In this document: positions 1 to 6,526 of the stretch, piece by piece
How the letters are laid out: every line of letters starts with the position of its first letter
Numbering within the stretch: the first letter of the stretch is position 1
NCBI GenBank assembly: GCA_049323435.1
Contig: JBMOMX010000006.1
Span: 1-36,170, forward strand
Origin: UBA11222 sp049323435
GTDB lineage: Bacteria; Pseudomonadota; Alphaproteobacteria; UBA11222
Direction: 5' to 3'
DNA: 36,170 bases
Notes under the pieces: model-generated
What the model saw: only the letters and a program-made list of their open reading frames with translations
The model's database searches: none
Told to the model about the DNA's origin: nothing
Position numbers and translations under genes: made by a program

Positions 1-402
1 CTGGTCTATGCGTTCCCGGCGTTTTTTGTTCTCATGTTCATTGCGCCATTCCTGAGGAGGAATGTAAAACTCAAAGATATCGGACAATTTTATTATCAAT
101 TCTGGGGCCATATTGGCAGAACCATACCCATCGTTTTTTTGTTATTTATGATCGCACTGGCAGTGTTCTTCTGGCTCTATCCTGTTTTTGGCATCCCGAA
201 GCATCGCCATGAGTTTGGGTGGCTAAGCGATATCATCCTTAGCCTGTTATTTCCAATAATCGCTTTGATGGGTATTTCGGAGGGGAGGTCTGCAGGGAAA
301 TGGGGTCAGACTCGATTATTTTGCGTTCTATTTGATCATTTAATCAAGTCTGACCCCATTTCCATTGATCATTTAATCGAGTCTGACCCCATTTCCATTT
401 AA
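1..402 (+). pseudogene. Membrane protein, 3' end replaced by repeat
   Basis: The reading frame is open from the first base, so the true start lies outside the window. The visible part has about three hydrophobic segments: one at the very start, a strong one around the VFLLFMIALAVFFWLYPVF stretch, and one near IILSLLFPIIALMGI. I do not recognise the family. Genuine coding ends near base 297: from 298 on the frame runs into the palindromic repeat and reads low-complexity residues (copies of SDPISI) until a stop at 400-402. The natural C-terminus is therefore lost. What is seen is the hydrophobic pattern and the join to the repeat; that the gene is inactive is inference. Confidence 0.6.
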
Positions 403-423
403 CCCCATTTCCACCCCATTTCC
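298..423. repeat. Palindromic repeat, locus A (one full copy plus partial copies)
   Basis: Bases 298-318 and 341-361 form a 21-base inverted repeat with one mismatch, around a 22-base loop. A second right arm with part of the loop follows (about 365-395), then two shortened pieces of its outer edge (ACCCCATTTCC) up to 423. The core arm is GGGGTCAGACTCGATTA. The same element recurs near 2362, 2574, 5861, 8165 and 9783. It joins the cut end of a membrane gene to the cut end of an istB gene. Confidence 0.9.
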
Positions 424-676
424 GCCGTTCAGCCCCTCCGGCGGGGCACTGCTGTTCCACCTGCTCAGCAAACTCTATGAACGCAGCAGCGTCGTCATCA
501 CCACCAACCTCAGCTTCAGCGAATGGGCCGATGTGTTCGGCGATGCCAAGATGACCACCGCCCTGCTGGATCGGCTTACTCACCACTGCCACATCCTCGA
601 GACCGGCAATGACAGCTTCCGCTTTAGGGCCAGCTCCGCTGCCACCAAAACCAGAAAGGAAAAAAAACAGGCTTGA
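422..676 (+). pseudogene. istB: IstB ATP-binding helper protein, C-terminal remnant (IS21 family)
   Basis: Translated from 422 this gives 84 residues ending at a TGA (674-676). It contains the characteristic IstB tail: GGALLFHLLSKLYERSS, VITTNLSFSEWADVFGD, AKMTTALLDRLTHHC and ILETGNDSFRFR. IstB is the AAA+ helper ATPase of IS21-family transposition. The Walker A and B motifs and the DNA-binding N-terminal half are missing, because the palindromic repeat abuts the fragment at 421-423. The IS21-like right end follows about 35 bases downstream, so the 3' part of the element is intact while its istA and most of istB are gone. The frame overlaps no other real gene. Identification is by family motifs recalled, with no search run. 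Confidence 0.88.
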
Positions 677-711
677 CCAATTGCCCGCATCGCGGGACAT
701 AACATCCACCC

Positions 712-761
712 GGGTCACTTCTAAATGAAAATCCAGGGTCAAATCTAAGTGAAAATTAACA
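712..761 (+). mobile_element. IS21-family right end with two internal repeats
   Basis: Two related 24-base units start at 712 (GGGTCACTTCTAAATGAAAA) and 736 (GGGTCAAATCTAAGTGAAAA) and finish in ...TTAACA at 761. Read on the minus strand the tip is TGTTAATTTTCACTTAG, the layout of IS21-family termini, which carry repeated transposase-binding sites. It lies just downstream of the istB remnant and is the exact point where the phospholipase-like gene on the minus strand is cut. Confidence 0.75.
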
Positions 762-989
762 TGCTGCTCTATCATACGCCAAGTCATGCGCCTTAAACGC
801 GTTGTCAAGAGTGTTTACGCCAGCAAGAGTAGAATCACTCCCGTTAACTTGTCCGCCGGTGTAGTTTTCCCCGCCATAATTTCCGTATGTGGGAATTATC
901 CCCCACGTCGTCCGGGTGCCATAATTCACATACGACGGCACTGACGGTGCCGACGCGCCGCCCGACCCATAACCCCCAAATCCCGACAT
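756..989 (-). pseudogene. Phospholipase A2-like protein, truncated by IS21 end
   Basis: The 77-residue product begins with a glycine/serine/tyrosine-rich stretch and has the pattern GGENYTGGQ ... VNTLDNAFKAHDLAYD. This resembles the calcium loop plus catalytic His-Asp helix of phospholipase A2-like domains, including the parvovirus VP1 type (glycine loop, then HDxAYD). The His-Asp pair is kept, but the domain stops right after it: the last Cys codon and the stop (756-761) come from the IS21 end, so the second half of the fold is missing. The gene starts 12 bases after the stop of the membrane-anchored protein at 1002-2219 and was probably co-transcribed with it. The family call rests on a short motif; activity is unlikely in this form. 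Confidence 0.55.
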
Positions 990-1001
990 GACTTCTCCCT
1001 T

Positions 1002-2219
1002 CTATTGGTTGACGTGTAGTTCGATCTGTTCGAGCCTTGAGAACTCCGTTGTTAGGTCGAATCTGACGATCACACTCTCGGTATTACTGTCCACATCGAA
1101 GGCGCGAACAGTGAGCGCGTCCTGCGTCAATTCATTGGCCAGCACCATACGGCCCACAAACGCCGGACTCGAAAAGCCGAAACCAGATGTGATGACGTGT
1201 TTTCTGACCGTTCCATCCCGATCGGCGATGACCAGGTCGAATTGCGCGGACCGCACCCGGTTCTTGAACGCCACCAGACGCCCGTCTTCCGACGCCGCAA
1301 GCTCCATTGAGCTGCCGGCTTTCATCAAAAACAGCGGCTCGAGAATTTTCGCCGGAGTTTCGATGCGCGGTTTCGATCTATCGAAAGGCAACGCGAAAAT
1401 GTTGCTGTCCGGAGTCACGGTCTTGGTCTTGCCATCCGCAGACACGGTCACGGTAAAGCCTGGATCAGGCAATATGGGATCGTTTCCCGGCCTGCCTGAA
1501 AACAACACTCTATTTTGCGCTGATCTATTTTGCTCCGCTGAAAACACTATTTCCCCGTCCAGGACAGCGAGCGAATAGACCGAGGTGAATGTAAAATTGC
1601 TGAGCCTGACCGGCTCCGACCCCGCGCGGACGAGATAAAAGTCGCTATTATAATAACGCACGCCGCCATCCTCCCGAATGAATGGCGGGCTTGAAAAAAA
1701 AAGCACCGTGTCCCTGTCAATTTCGACGGGGTACGCAATCGTGTGCTTCGTGCGCCAAAGCACGCGGCATTGCCAGTCCGCAACCTGACAGATCAAAAGC
1801 TCGCGTATGCCCGTTGTTGCCGCATCTTGCCGGGAAATCAGCAGCCGTTTCCCATCGCGCGACAAGCGCGGCACCTGCAACAGCATCCCCTTCTGCTGGA
1901 TGAGACGCGCGCGCGCCGTTTCGCGATCCACAACAACGAGACCAATCGTGCGAGGCGCCACGTCAACTGGGAAAATCACCAGCCCGGGCGACGCCGTAAA
2001 TTGGTTCAGATGGCGTTCGTGACCTTTTCGTTCATACGGATATGGAGACATGGCCATGAACCATCCTGGATTGCTGATAAGAAGCCCCATGCCAATCACC
2101 GCGAGGGCAACGATCCCCCCGATGGTGATCATCACCAGCTTCAACAGACGCCGCCAATTGAAGCCACCGGCTTTCCCGGCCGCAATTGTTGACCCCTCTC
2201 CCCCATGCGTATCAGGCAT
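1002..2219 (-). CDS. Membrane-anchored protein with TolB/WD40-like beta-propeller character
   Basis: 405 residues. A basic N-terminus is followed by one transmembrane helix near residues 26-49 (LVMITIGGIVALAVIGMGLL), leaving the rest outside the cytoplasm. The body has short beta-rich units with phrases such as VPRLSRDGKRLLISR and LAASEDGRLVAFKN that resemble TolB/WD40-like propeller blades. No enzyme motif was recognised. The start is supported by a GGGGGAAG ribosome-binding site a few bases upstream of the ATG. It lies first in a two-gene unit with the truncated phospholipase A2-like gene, 12 bases downstream, so the pair may once have acted together at the envelope, for example as an effector and its partner; that is inference. 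Confidence 0.6.
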   Translation of the reverse strand: MPDTHGGEGSTIAAGKAGGFNWRRLLKLVMITIGGIVALAVIGMGLLISNPGWFMAMSPYPYERKGHERHLNQFTASPGLVIFPVDVAPRTIGLVVVDRETARARLIQQKGMLLQVPRLSRDGKRLLISRQDAATTGIRELLICQVADWQCRVLWRTKHTIAYPVEIDRDTVLFFSSPPFIREDGGVRYYNSDFYLVRAGSEPVRLSNFTFTSVYSLAVLDGEIVFSAEQNRSAQNRVLFSGRPGNDPILPDPGFTVTVSADGKTKTVTPDSNIFALPFDRSKPRIETPAKILEPLFLMKAGSSMELAASEDGRLVAFKNRVRSAQFDLVIADRDGTVRKHVITSGFGFSSPAFVGRMVLANELTQDALTVRAFDVDSNTESVIVRFDLTTEFSRLEQIELHVNQ

Positions 2220-2361
2220 TCAACTCTTCCCCCGGAAACCGCATAAAACGCCATGGTTCACCATAATTGAATTCTTTATGAGCAACAGGCTGTTTTGCCC
2301 CACCATCCCGCACCACCGTTCTAACCTGGCGTTAGGACAGGTCCGGGAAGCGGGCTTTCAT

Positions 2362-2500
2362 CAGGTGGGAAATGGGGTCAGGTGGGAAATGGGGTCCAGG
2401 TGGGAAATGGGGTCAGATTCGATTATTTTGCGTTCTATTTGATCATTTAATCGAGTCTGACCCCATTCCCGTTTTTAATCGAGTCTGACCCCATTCCCGT
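2362..2500. repeat. Palindromic repeat, locus B (tandem left edges, full copy, extra right arm)
   Basis: Three tandem copies of CAGGTGGGAAATGGGGT (2362-2378, 2379-2395, 2397-2413) lead into a full hairpin: left arm to about 2425 (AGATTCGATTA), loop TTTTGCGTTCTATTTGATCA, right arm ending near 2468. A second right arm follows at about 2475-2497. The tandem unit contains host flank (CAGGTGGG) plus the repeat edge. The stretch 2220-2361 before it holds no gene or clear signal. Confidence 0.9.
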
Positions 2501-2523
2501 TCTTCGATGAAAGGAGAATAGTT

Positions 2524-2595
2524 ATGAAAAACACACAAATTCTCGAAAAAGTGTGCGAACGGGATATGGTAGAAAATGGGGTCAGCCTCGATTAA
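2524..2595 (+). pseudogene. 5' stub of an unidentified gene, cut by repeat
   Basis: A good ribosome-binding site (AAAGGAG at 2510-2516) precedes an ATG at 2524 that opens a 23-codon frame beginning MKNTQILEKVCERD. From about codon 17 the frame enters the palindromic repeat of locus C (2574 on) and stops at 2593-2595. The strong start signal suggests the front end of a real gene whose remainder has been lost. The product cannot be identified. Confidence 0.4.
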
Positions 2596-2677
2596 ATGCT
2601 GATTTAATCGAGTCTGACTCCATTTCCCCTAATGATCAAATTAAACGCAAAATAATCGAGTCCGACCCCATTTCCCA
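2574..2677. repeat. Palindromic repeat, locus C (short-loop copy plus half copy)
   Basis: Bases 2574-2625 form a near-perfect inverted repeat with only about six loop bases (left arm CCTCGATTAAA, right arm TTTAATCGAG), unlike the 22-base loop of other copies. A half copy follows at 2631-2677 with loop GATCAAATTAAACGCAAAA and a right arm carrying TCCGACCCC. It directly abuts the 5'-truncated IS3 orfB remnant. Confidence 0.85.
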
Positions 2678-2997
2678 TCATTCCGACCGGGGCAGCCAAT
2701 ATTGTTCCGGGGACTATCAGAAACTTCTGGGCTGCCGGGGAATCATCGCATCCATGAGCGGCCCTGAAAATGCAGGTACCAATAAAGGGGAACTGCTACG
2801 ACAACGCCGTGGTGGAAACCGTCTTCAAAACCATCAAATCCGATCTGGTCTGGCGGACAAGATTCCTGACAAGGGCGGATGCCGAATTGGCCCTTGGCCG
2901 CTACATTGATGGCTTCTATAATCCCCGGCGGCGGCATTCGTCACTGGGATATAAATCCCCGGTCACATTCGAGGCCATCATGGCAAGCGCAGAGTAG
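2678..2997 (+). pseudogene. IS3-family transposase OrfB, C-terminal remnant with frameshift
   Basis: The frame first reads HHSDRGSQYCSGDYQKLLGC and IIASMSG, the middle of an IS3-family OrfB (rve-type integrase core), then continues one frame over with KGNCYDNAVVETVFKTIKSD, FLTRADAELALGRYIDGFYN and PRRRHSSLGYKSPVTFE, ending with a TAG at 2995-2997. Between SMSG and KGNCYDN there are 22 extra bases (about 2764-2785), which shifts the frame. The catalytic E of the DDE triad lies in the second segment (VVETVFK), but the N-terminal part with the first Asp is gone, replaced by the repeat of locus C. It is inactive. Confidence 0.9.
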
Positions 2998-3028
2998 AAA
3001 GTCTCTCCACTAAATAAGGGCAAGTCCA
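2678..3028 (+). mobile_element. IS3-family element remnant, right part
   Basis: It comprises the orfB fragment and the right end, which finishes at ...AAGGGCAAGTCCA (3016-3028). On the minus strand the tip reads TGGACTTGCCCTTATTTAG, a plausible IS3-family terminal inverted repeat starting with TG. It joins directly to the inside of an orfA gene of a different IS3-family element, so it inserted into that element. Its left half is missing at the repeat boundary near 2677. Confidence 0.7.
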
Positions 3029-3148
3029 CTTGTAAAACGTCGCTTCCGACAGCCCGTGCTTGCGGCAGACATCCGCCGTCTTCGCGCCAGCCTCCTGCTC
3101 CTTCAAAATCCGGATAATCTGCTCTTCCGTGAACCGTGATCCCTTCAT
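3026..3148 (-). pseudogene. IS3-family transposase OrfA, N-terminal remnant
   Basis: On the minus strand from the ATG at 3148 the product begins MKGSRFTEEQIIRILKEQEA, followed by GAKTADVCRKHGLSEATFYKW. This is the helix-turn-helix OrfA of IS3-family elements. Homology stops at the Trp codon (3026-3028), where the neighbouring IS3 element begins; the frame then reads into that element's end. A DNA-binding domain is present but the C-terminal part is lost. The reading frame differs from the longest open frame on this strand here, which is spurious. Confidence 0.85.
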
Positions 3149-3210
3149 CGTCCGTCTCCCTGAGTTGACGGACTCTACTCAAATCTGGAGGAATTTTAAG
3201 GGCTCAGGTC
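3029..3210 (-). mobile_element. Second IS3-family element, left end and orfA
   Basis: Reading the minus strand, the element opens with TGACCTGAGCCCTTAAAATT at 3210, continues through a leader to the orfA ATG at 3148, and is cut at about 3028 by the first IS3 element. The tip differs from that of the first element (TGGACTTGCCC), so these are two distinct IS types nested rather than one inverted copy. Its left end falls inside a methyltransferase gene. Confidence 0.65.
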
Positions 3211-3336
3211 ACAGGCCAGATCGAGATAGTTTCCCTCCGGGATTGGTTGCAGATGATGAATCAGCCGGGCAACAATCGCGGGGTCTGCCCGGCGGGTGGC
3301 GTCATAACCCTGTCCGATCCTGTCATAGAGCGCCAT
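3211..3336 (-). pseudogene. Class I SAM methyltransferase, N-terminal remnant
   Basis: From an ATG at 3336 with a GAAGAGGAA ribosome-binding site, the product reads MALYDRIGQGYDATRRADPA, then IVARLIHHLQPIPEGNYLDLAC. This is the front of a UbiE-like methyltransferase up to motif I, where a glycine-rich loop (GTGN) should follow the Cys. Instead the frame enters the IS3 end at 3210 and stops within a few codons. The SAM-binding loop and everything after it are missing, so the gene is dead. An in-frame upstream extension to 3441 exists but lacks support. Confidence 0.75.
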
Positions 3337-3435
3337 TTCCTCTTCCCCCAATATTGCGGACCGATTATCCACAGTGCAGAGCGCAGGAATGTAGTGGAAG
3401 ACAGAAAAATCGCAAGATGGTTTGCTTTGCATTAT

Positions 3436-3460
3436 TACCAAATAATATTATATATTGGTA
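3436..3460. promoter_or_regulatory. Likely parDE operator/promoter palindrome
   Basis: TACCAA (3436-3441) and TTGGTA (3455-3460) form an inverted repeat around an AT-only 13-base centre (ATAATATTATATA) that could also hold the -10 element. It lies about 22 bases upstream of the parD start, where an autoregulatory ParD dimer would bind. The palindrome is seen; the binding is inferred from how this family is controlled. Confidence 0.6.
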
Positions 3461-3482
3461 GTCGGGAGCAATGGAGACCAAT

Positions 3483-3731
3483 ATGGCTAAAAATACATCA
3501 ATTTCCCTTGGCGAATATTTTGAGGCGTTTATCGGTGCGCGGGTGGCGGCGGGGCGCTATGGCTCGGCGAGCGAAGTGGTGCGGGCCGGATTGCGCCTGC
3601 TGGAAGAGCATGAGGCCAAGCTGGAGGCGCTGCGCGCCGCGCTGATTGAAGGCGAGGAAAGCGGCCGGGCGGAACATTTCGACTTTGATGCATTCCTTGC
3701 GAGAAAACGTTCTGAATATCAGGCAAAATGA
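3483..3731 (+). CDS. parD: Type II antitoxin, ParD family (CC2985-like)
   Basis: 82 residues from the ATG at 3483, chosen over the ATG at 3471 because GGAG (3473-3476) sits six bases upstream. The N-terminus MAKNTSISLGEYFEAFIG and the segment YGSASEVVRAGLRLLEEHEA are the ribbon-helix-helix domain of ParD antitoxins; the acidic C-terminal tail (ESGRAEHFDFDAFLARKR) is the part that wraps the toxin. It binds and neutralises the ParE toxin encoded immediately downstream and likely represses the operon through the palindrome upstream. The stop overlaps the parE start (ATGA at 3728-3731), a typical antitoxin-first arrangement. Confidence 0.92.
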   Translation: MAKNTSISLGEYFEAFIGARVAAGRYGSASEVVRAGLRLLEEHEAKLEALRAALIEGEESGRAEHFDFDAFLARKRSEYQAK

Positions 3732-4021
3732 AACGCCTGATTTTTTCCCGGCTGGCAACCAAAGACATTGACGGAATCTGGGATTATACCGCCGACAGAT
3801 GGGGCGTGGACCAGGCGGAGAAATATGCGGGCGATATTCGCGACGCCTGTTTTGAACTGCTGCGCAATGAAAATACGGGTCAGGATGCGGGTGCAATACG
3901 CGCGGGATACCGCAAACATCGCAGCGGATCGCATTTCATTTTCTACCGCCAGCTATCCGAAGGCGGGATCGAAGTCATTCGCGTACTGCATCAGCAGATG
4001 GATTTCGGATCACATCTGTAA
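3728..4021 (+). CDS. parE: Type II toxin, ParE family
   Basis: 97 residues, the usual length for ParE. The pattern FSRLATKDIDGIWDYTADRW, RAGYRKHRSGSHFIFYR and IEVIRVLHQQMDF matches the ParE/RelE fold of this toxin family, whose known members poison DNA gyrase. The start overlaps the parD stop by four bases, so translation is coupled and antitoxin is made first. All conserved segments appear intact, so the pair is probably functional. It may be what stabilises this otherwise decaying island. Nothing unusual in composition was noted. Confidence 0.92.
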   Translation: MKRLIFSRLATKDIDGIWDYTADRWGVDQAEKYAGDIRDACFELLRNENTGQDAGAIRAGYRKHRSGSHFIFYRQLSEGGIEVIRVLHQQMDFGSHL

Positions 4022-4177
4022 AATTCATATTTTTCATTCTGCGCGGCTTGTCGTGCATAGTCTTCTTTGCCCCCTTAACCCCGGCTGGCTAATACAAACC
4101 ACCCGGCGCCGGCTCTTGGCGGAAAAAGAGGGGTCTTTGTCATTGCCGCCAAATCATGACCGGCTTAAATTCGTGAC

Positions 4178-5200
4178 ATGAAACGCAAACCCAAGGACAT
4201 GAAAAATCCCGCGGCACGCCACGCCACCCGTTCCGTGGTGATGCTGGGCTTTCCCGCCGCGCAGGTGCTGGACATTGCCGGCCCGATGGAAATCTTCAAG
4301 GGCGCCAATGATGTGCTGGCCCGCCATGATGCTTCCGCTTTGCCGGGTTACCGGCTGACATTGGCCACCACGGATGGCGGCCTGTTCGCCACCACATCCG
4401 GTATCCGGCTTGCCGCCGATTGCGATCTGGCGGCGTTGACCGGGCCGATTGACACATTGCTGATCAGTGGCGGCAATGGCACGGCAGAGGCGATGCGCGA
4501 CGGCGCATTGATCGATTTTATCCGGCGGGAGTCGCAAAATGCGCGGCGTGTGGCGTCGGTGTGCAGCGGCGCATTTTTATTGGCGATGGCCGGATTGCTG
4601 GATGGACGCCGCGCCGCATGCCATTGGAACAGCTGCGATCAGCTGGCGAAATATTTTCCCCGGGTGATGGTGGATCGTGATGCGCTGTATGTGCGTGATG
4701 GAAAATTTTACAGCTCGGCCGGGGTGACGGCGGGCATGGATTTATCCCTCGCGCTTGTGGCGGAGGATTGCGGGCGCAAGGTTGCGCTGGAGGTTGCCAA
4801 AGACAAGGTGCTGTTCATGATCCGCAGCGGCGGCCAGTCGCAATTCAGCGCGCATCTGACCGGCGGAAATGTTGAATGTGACCGTATGCGGGACACCATC
4901 ACCTGGGCGCTGAATAATCTGCATCTGAATTTGACGGTTGAGGTTCTGGCCCGGCACGCCGCCATGAGCCCGCGCAATTTCGCCCGCGCCTTTGCTGTGG
5001 AAACCGGCTGGACGCCCGCAAATTTCATCGCATGCGCCCGCATTGACGCCGCGCGCCGCAAACTTGAAGAAAGCCGGTTGAATATTGATGTTGTGGCGGA
5101 CGATTGCGGTTTTGGCAACAGCGAACGCATGCGCCGGGCCTTTCACCGGCATATCGGCATTCCCCCTAATATCTACCGGGAACGTTTTCAATCACTTTGA
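4178..5200 (+). CDS. GlxA-family transcriptional regulator (DJ-1/PfpI plus AraC HTH)
   Basis: 340 residues with two domains. Residues about 18-190 are a DJ-1/PfpI (class I glutamine amidotransferase-like) domain, with the nucleophile-elbow Cys at residue 129 (VASVCSGAFLLA) and the GVTAGMDLSLALV segment. Residues about 235-335 are an AraC-type double helix-turn-helix (VEVLARHAAMSPRNFARAF; DVVADDCGFGNSERMRRAF). GlxA-like proteins are cytoplasmic activators sensing small metabolites through the first domain. No strong ribosome-binding site precedes the ATG at 4178; a second ATG at 4199 is possible. The next gene, a stand-alone DJ-1/PfpI protein, starts 13 bases after the stop, so this regulator likely shares its operon. 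Confidence 0.9.
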   Translation: MKRKPKDMKNPAARHATRSVVMLGFPAAQVLDIAGPMEIFKGANDVLARHDASALPGYRLTLATTDGGLFATTSGIRLAADCDLAALTGPIDTLLISGGNGTAEAMRDGALIDFIRRESQNARRVASVCSGAFLLAMAGLLDGRRAACHWNSCDQLAKYFPRVMVDRDALYVRDGKFYSSAGVTAGMDLSLALVAEDCGRKVALEVAKDKVLFMIRSGGQSQFSAHLTGGNVECDRMRDTITWALNNLHLNLTVEVLARHAAMSPRNFARAFAVETGWTPANFIACARIDAARRKLEESRLNIDVVADDCGFGNSERMRRAFHRHIGIPPNIYRERFQSL

Positions 5201-5213
5201 AAAGGAGAAGCAT

Positions 5214-5828
5214 ATGGTCAGCACCATCGGGATTTTGATTTTTGACGGCGCGGAAGAACTGGATTTCGTTGGCCCGTGGGAAGTGTTCACAATGTCCAAT
5301 GAAGTGCGTGATCATAGGCAGGACAAGACGCCAAAAGACACTGTGCTGATGGTGTCGCCACATGGCGGCGTGGTGAAATGCGCCAAGGGGATGCGGGTGA
5401 TGGCCGATCACGGCTTTGCCGATTGTCCGCCCCTGAATGTGTTGCTGGTTCCCGGCGGCCAGGGCACGCGGCGCGAGGTGGAAAATCCGGACATGCTGGA
5501 CTGGATCGCCAAAACCGCGGCCAAATGCACATGGGTGACCAGCGTCTGCACCGGCTCGCTGCTGTTGACGGAGGCCGGACCCGCGGCCGGCAAGCGGGTG
5601 ACCACCCATTGGGGGTTTGCCGATCAGCTTGCGGCGCGGGGCAAGGCGGATGTGCTGAAAAATATCCGCTATGTGCGTGACGGCAATGTGGTGACGGCGG
5701 CGGGCGTATCGGCGGGCATCGACATGGCGCTGTGGCTGGTCGGGCAGATGCATGGGGTTGATCATGCCCGTTTTACCCAACGCGCCATGGAATATGATCC
5801 CGCCCCGCCCTATGCTGCGGAAGTTTAA
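5214..5828 (+). CDS. DJ-1/PfpI family protein (isonitrile hydratase-like)
   Basis: 204 residues from the ATG at 5214, chosen because AAAAGGAGAAG lies just upstream; a longer in-frame extension runs through the preceding gene and is not real. The N-terminus IGILIFDGAEELDFVGPWEV and the nucleophile region TWVTSVCTGSLLLTEAG (Cys 112) place it in the DJ-1/PfpI superfamily, in the branch containing isonitrile hydratase InhA. The ligand-binding segments TTHWGFADQL and VVTAAGVSAGIDMAL are present. Substrate cannot be told from sequence alone. It follows a GlxA-type regulator in the same operon, a common pairing in which the regulator controls the enzyme. A palindromic repeat starts 33 bases after the stop. 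Confidence 0.88.
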   Translation: MVSTIGILIFDGAEELDFVGPWEVFTMSNEVRDHRQDKTPKDTVLMVSPHGGVVKCAKGMRVMADHGFADCPPLNVLLVPGGQGTRREVENPDMLDWIAKTAAKCTWVTSVCTGSLLLTEAGPAAGKRVTTHWGFADQLAARGKADVLKNIRYVRDGNVVTAAGVSAGIDMALWLVGQMHGVDHARFTQRAMEYDPAPPYAAEV

Positions 5829-5860
5829 CGGCGCGCATATAAGTTTTTTCGATGCAGGGA

Positions 5861-5923
5861 AATGCGGTCAGACTCGATTAAAAGATCAAATAGAACGCAA
5901 AATTAATCGAGTCTGACCGCATT
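5861..5923. repeat. Palindromic repeat, locus D (perfect copy with paired G-to-C change)
   Basis: Left arm 5861-5880 (AATGCGGTCAGACTCGATTA) and right arm 5904-5923 are exact reverse complements around a 23-base loop, AAAGATCAAATAGAACGCAAAAT. Relative to other copies the GGGG of the left arm is GCGG and the CCCC of the right arm is CCGC, so pairing is kept. The loop is in the opposite orientation to loci A and B. It lies between the DJ-1 gene and the DUF4399 gene; the remainder of 5829-6038 shows nothing else clear. Confidence 0.92.
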
Positions 5924-6038
5924 GCCGGCTCCCCATTTGTGTTGCACATTGCGCGGAAATTACTACATCCATACACAGCACCCCGGAAACCGGATGCCAC
6001 GCGGCGCTGGCGTTAATTGATTATCAGGAGGATGTGGT

Positions 6039-6470
6039 ATGAAATATTCTATGCGCGCGCTGGTGATGGGGGCGGCGCTGTTATTCGCCGCGCCTGGCAT
6101 GGCCGGGGAAACGCCTGCGCCCGATGGGGCGGAGATTTACATTATCAGCCCGGCTGATGGCGCGAAGGTTAAATCACCGGTGCAGGTGGTGTTTGGCATG
6201 CGCGGCATGGGGGTGGCGCCTGCGGGCGTCGAGAAGGAAAATACCGGGCATCATCATCTGCTGGTGGATACGCCCATGCTGGAAGGCGACGCGCTGAATG
6301 AGGCCATCCCGAAAGACGGCAAACACATACATTATGGCGGCGGGCAGACAGAAGGCACGCTTGAATTGACCCCCGGCAAGCACACACTGCAATTATTACT
6401 GGGCGATCATAACCATATCCCGCACATGCCGCCGGTCCATTCGCCGCCGGTCACCATCACGGTGGAGTGA
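6039..6470 (+). CDS. DUF4399 periplasmic protein
   Basis: 143 residues. Residues 1-22 form a signal peptide (MKYSMRALVMGAALLFAAPG then MAG), so the protein is exported. The mature part carries the DUF4399 pattern: VQVVFGMRGMGVAPAG, a TGHHHLLVDTP segment, HIHYGGGQTEGTLELTPGKH, and LLLGDHNHIPHMPP. The many histidines (HHH, HIH, HNHIPH) hint at metal binding, but the role of the family is not established. A GGAGG ribosome-binding site precedes the ATG. It appears complete and stands alone between a palindromic repeat and a broken toxin-antitoxin locus. Confidence 0.85.
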   Translation: MKYSMRALVMGAALLFAAPGMAGETPAPDGAEIYIISPADGAKVKSPVQVVFGMRGMGVAPAGVEKENTGHHHLLVDTPMLEGDALNEAIPKDGKHIHYGGGQTEGTLELTPGKHTLQLLLGDHNHIPHMPPVHSPPVTITVE

Positions 6471-6486
6471 TATCAGGTATCAAAGA

Positions 6487-6526
6487 GGACGCTATCCATT
6501 TTCAGTTAAAGGGTAGCGTGCCCTTT
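6487..6526. repeat. Short palindromic repeat, second family (GGGTAGCGTGCCC)
   Basis: GGACGCTATCC (6487-6497) can pair with GGGTAGCGTGCCC (6511-6523) with a two-base bulge and one wobble. The inner part also reads TTAAAGGG...CCCTTTAA. It ends where recognisable RelE coding begins, so it replaces the front half of that toxin gene. A related core occurs at 7037-7058. Confidence 0.6.

Noticed and set aside
344..808. Long minus-strand frame opposite the istB fragment
   Set aside because: It reads through the repeat and the antisense of istB, has low-complexity ends (repeated KWGQT) and no ribosome-binding site.
2310..2345. Possible integron attC-like site (CTAACctggcGTTAG)
   Set aside because: The core sites do not match GTTRRRY/RYYYAAC and no integrase or cassette arrangement is present.
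3196..3441. Intact 81-residue protein on the minus strand
   Set aside because: Only the part from 3336 resembles a methyltransferase; the upstream extension has no support and the 3' end lies in an IS3 tip, so it is listed as a pseudogene fragment.
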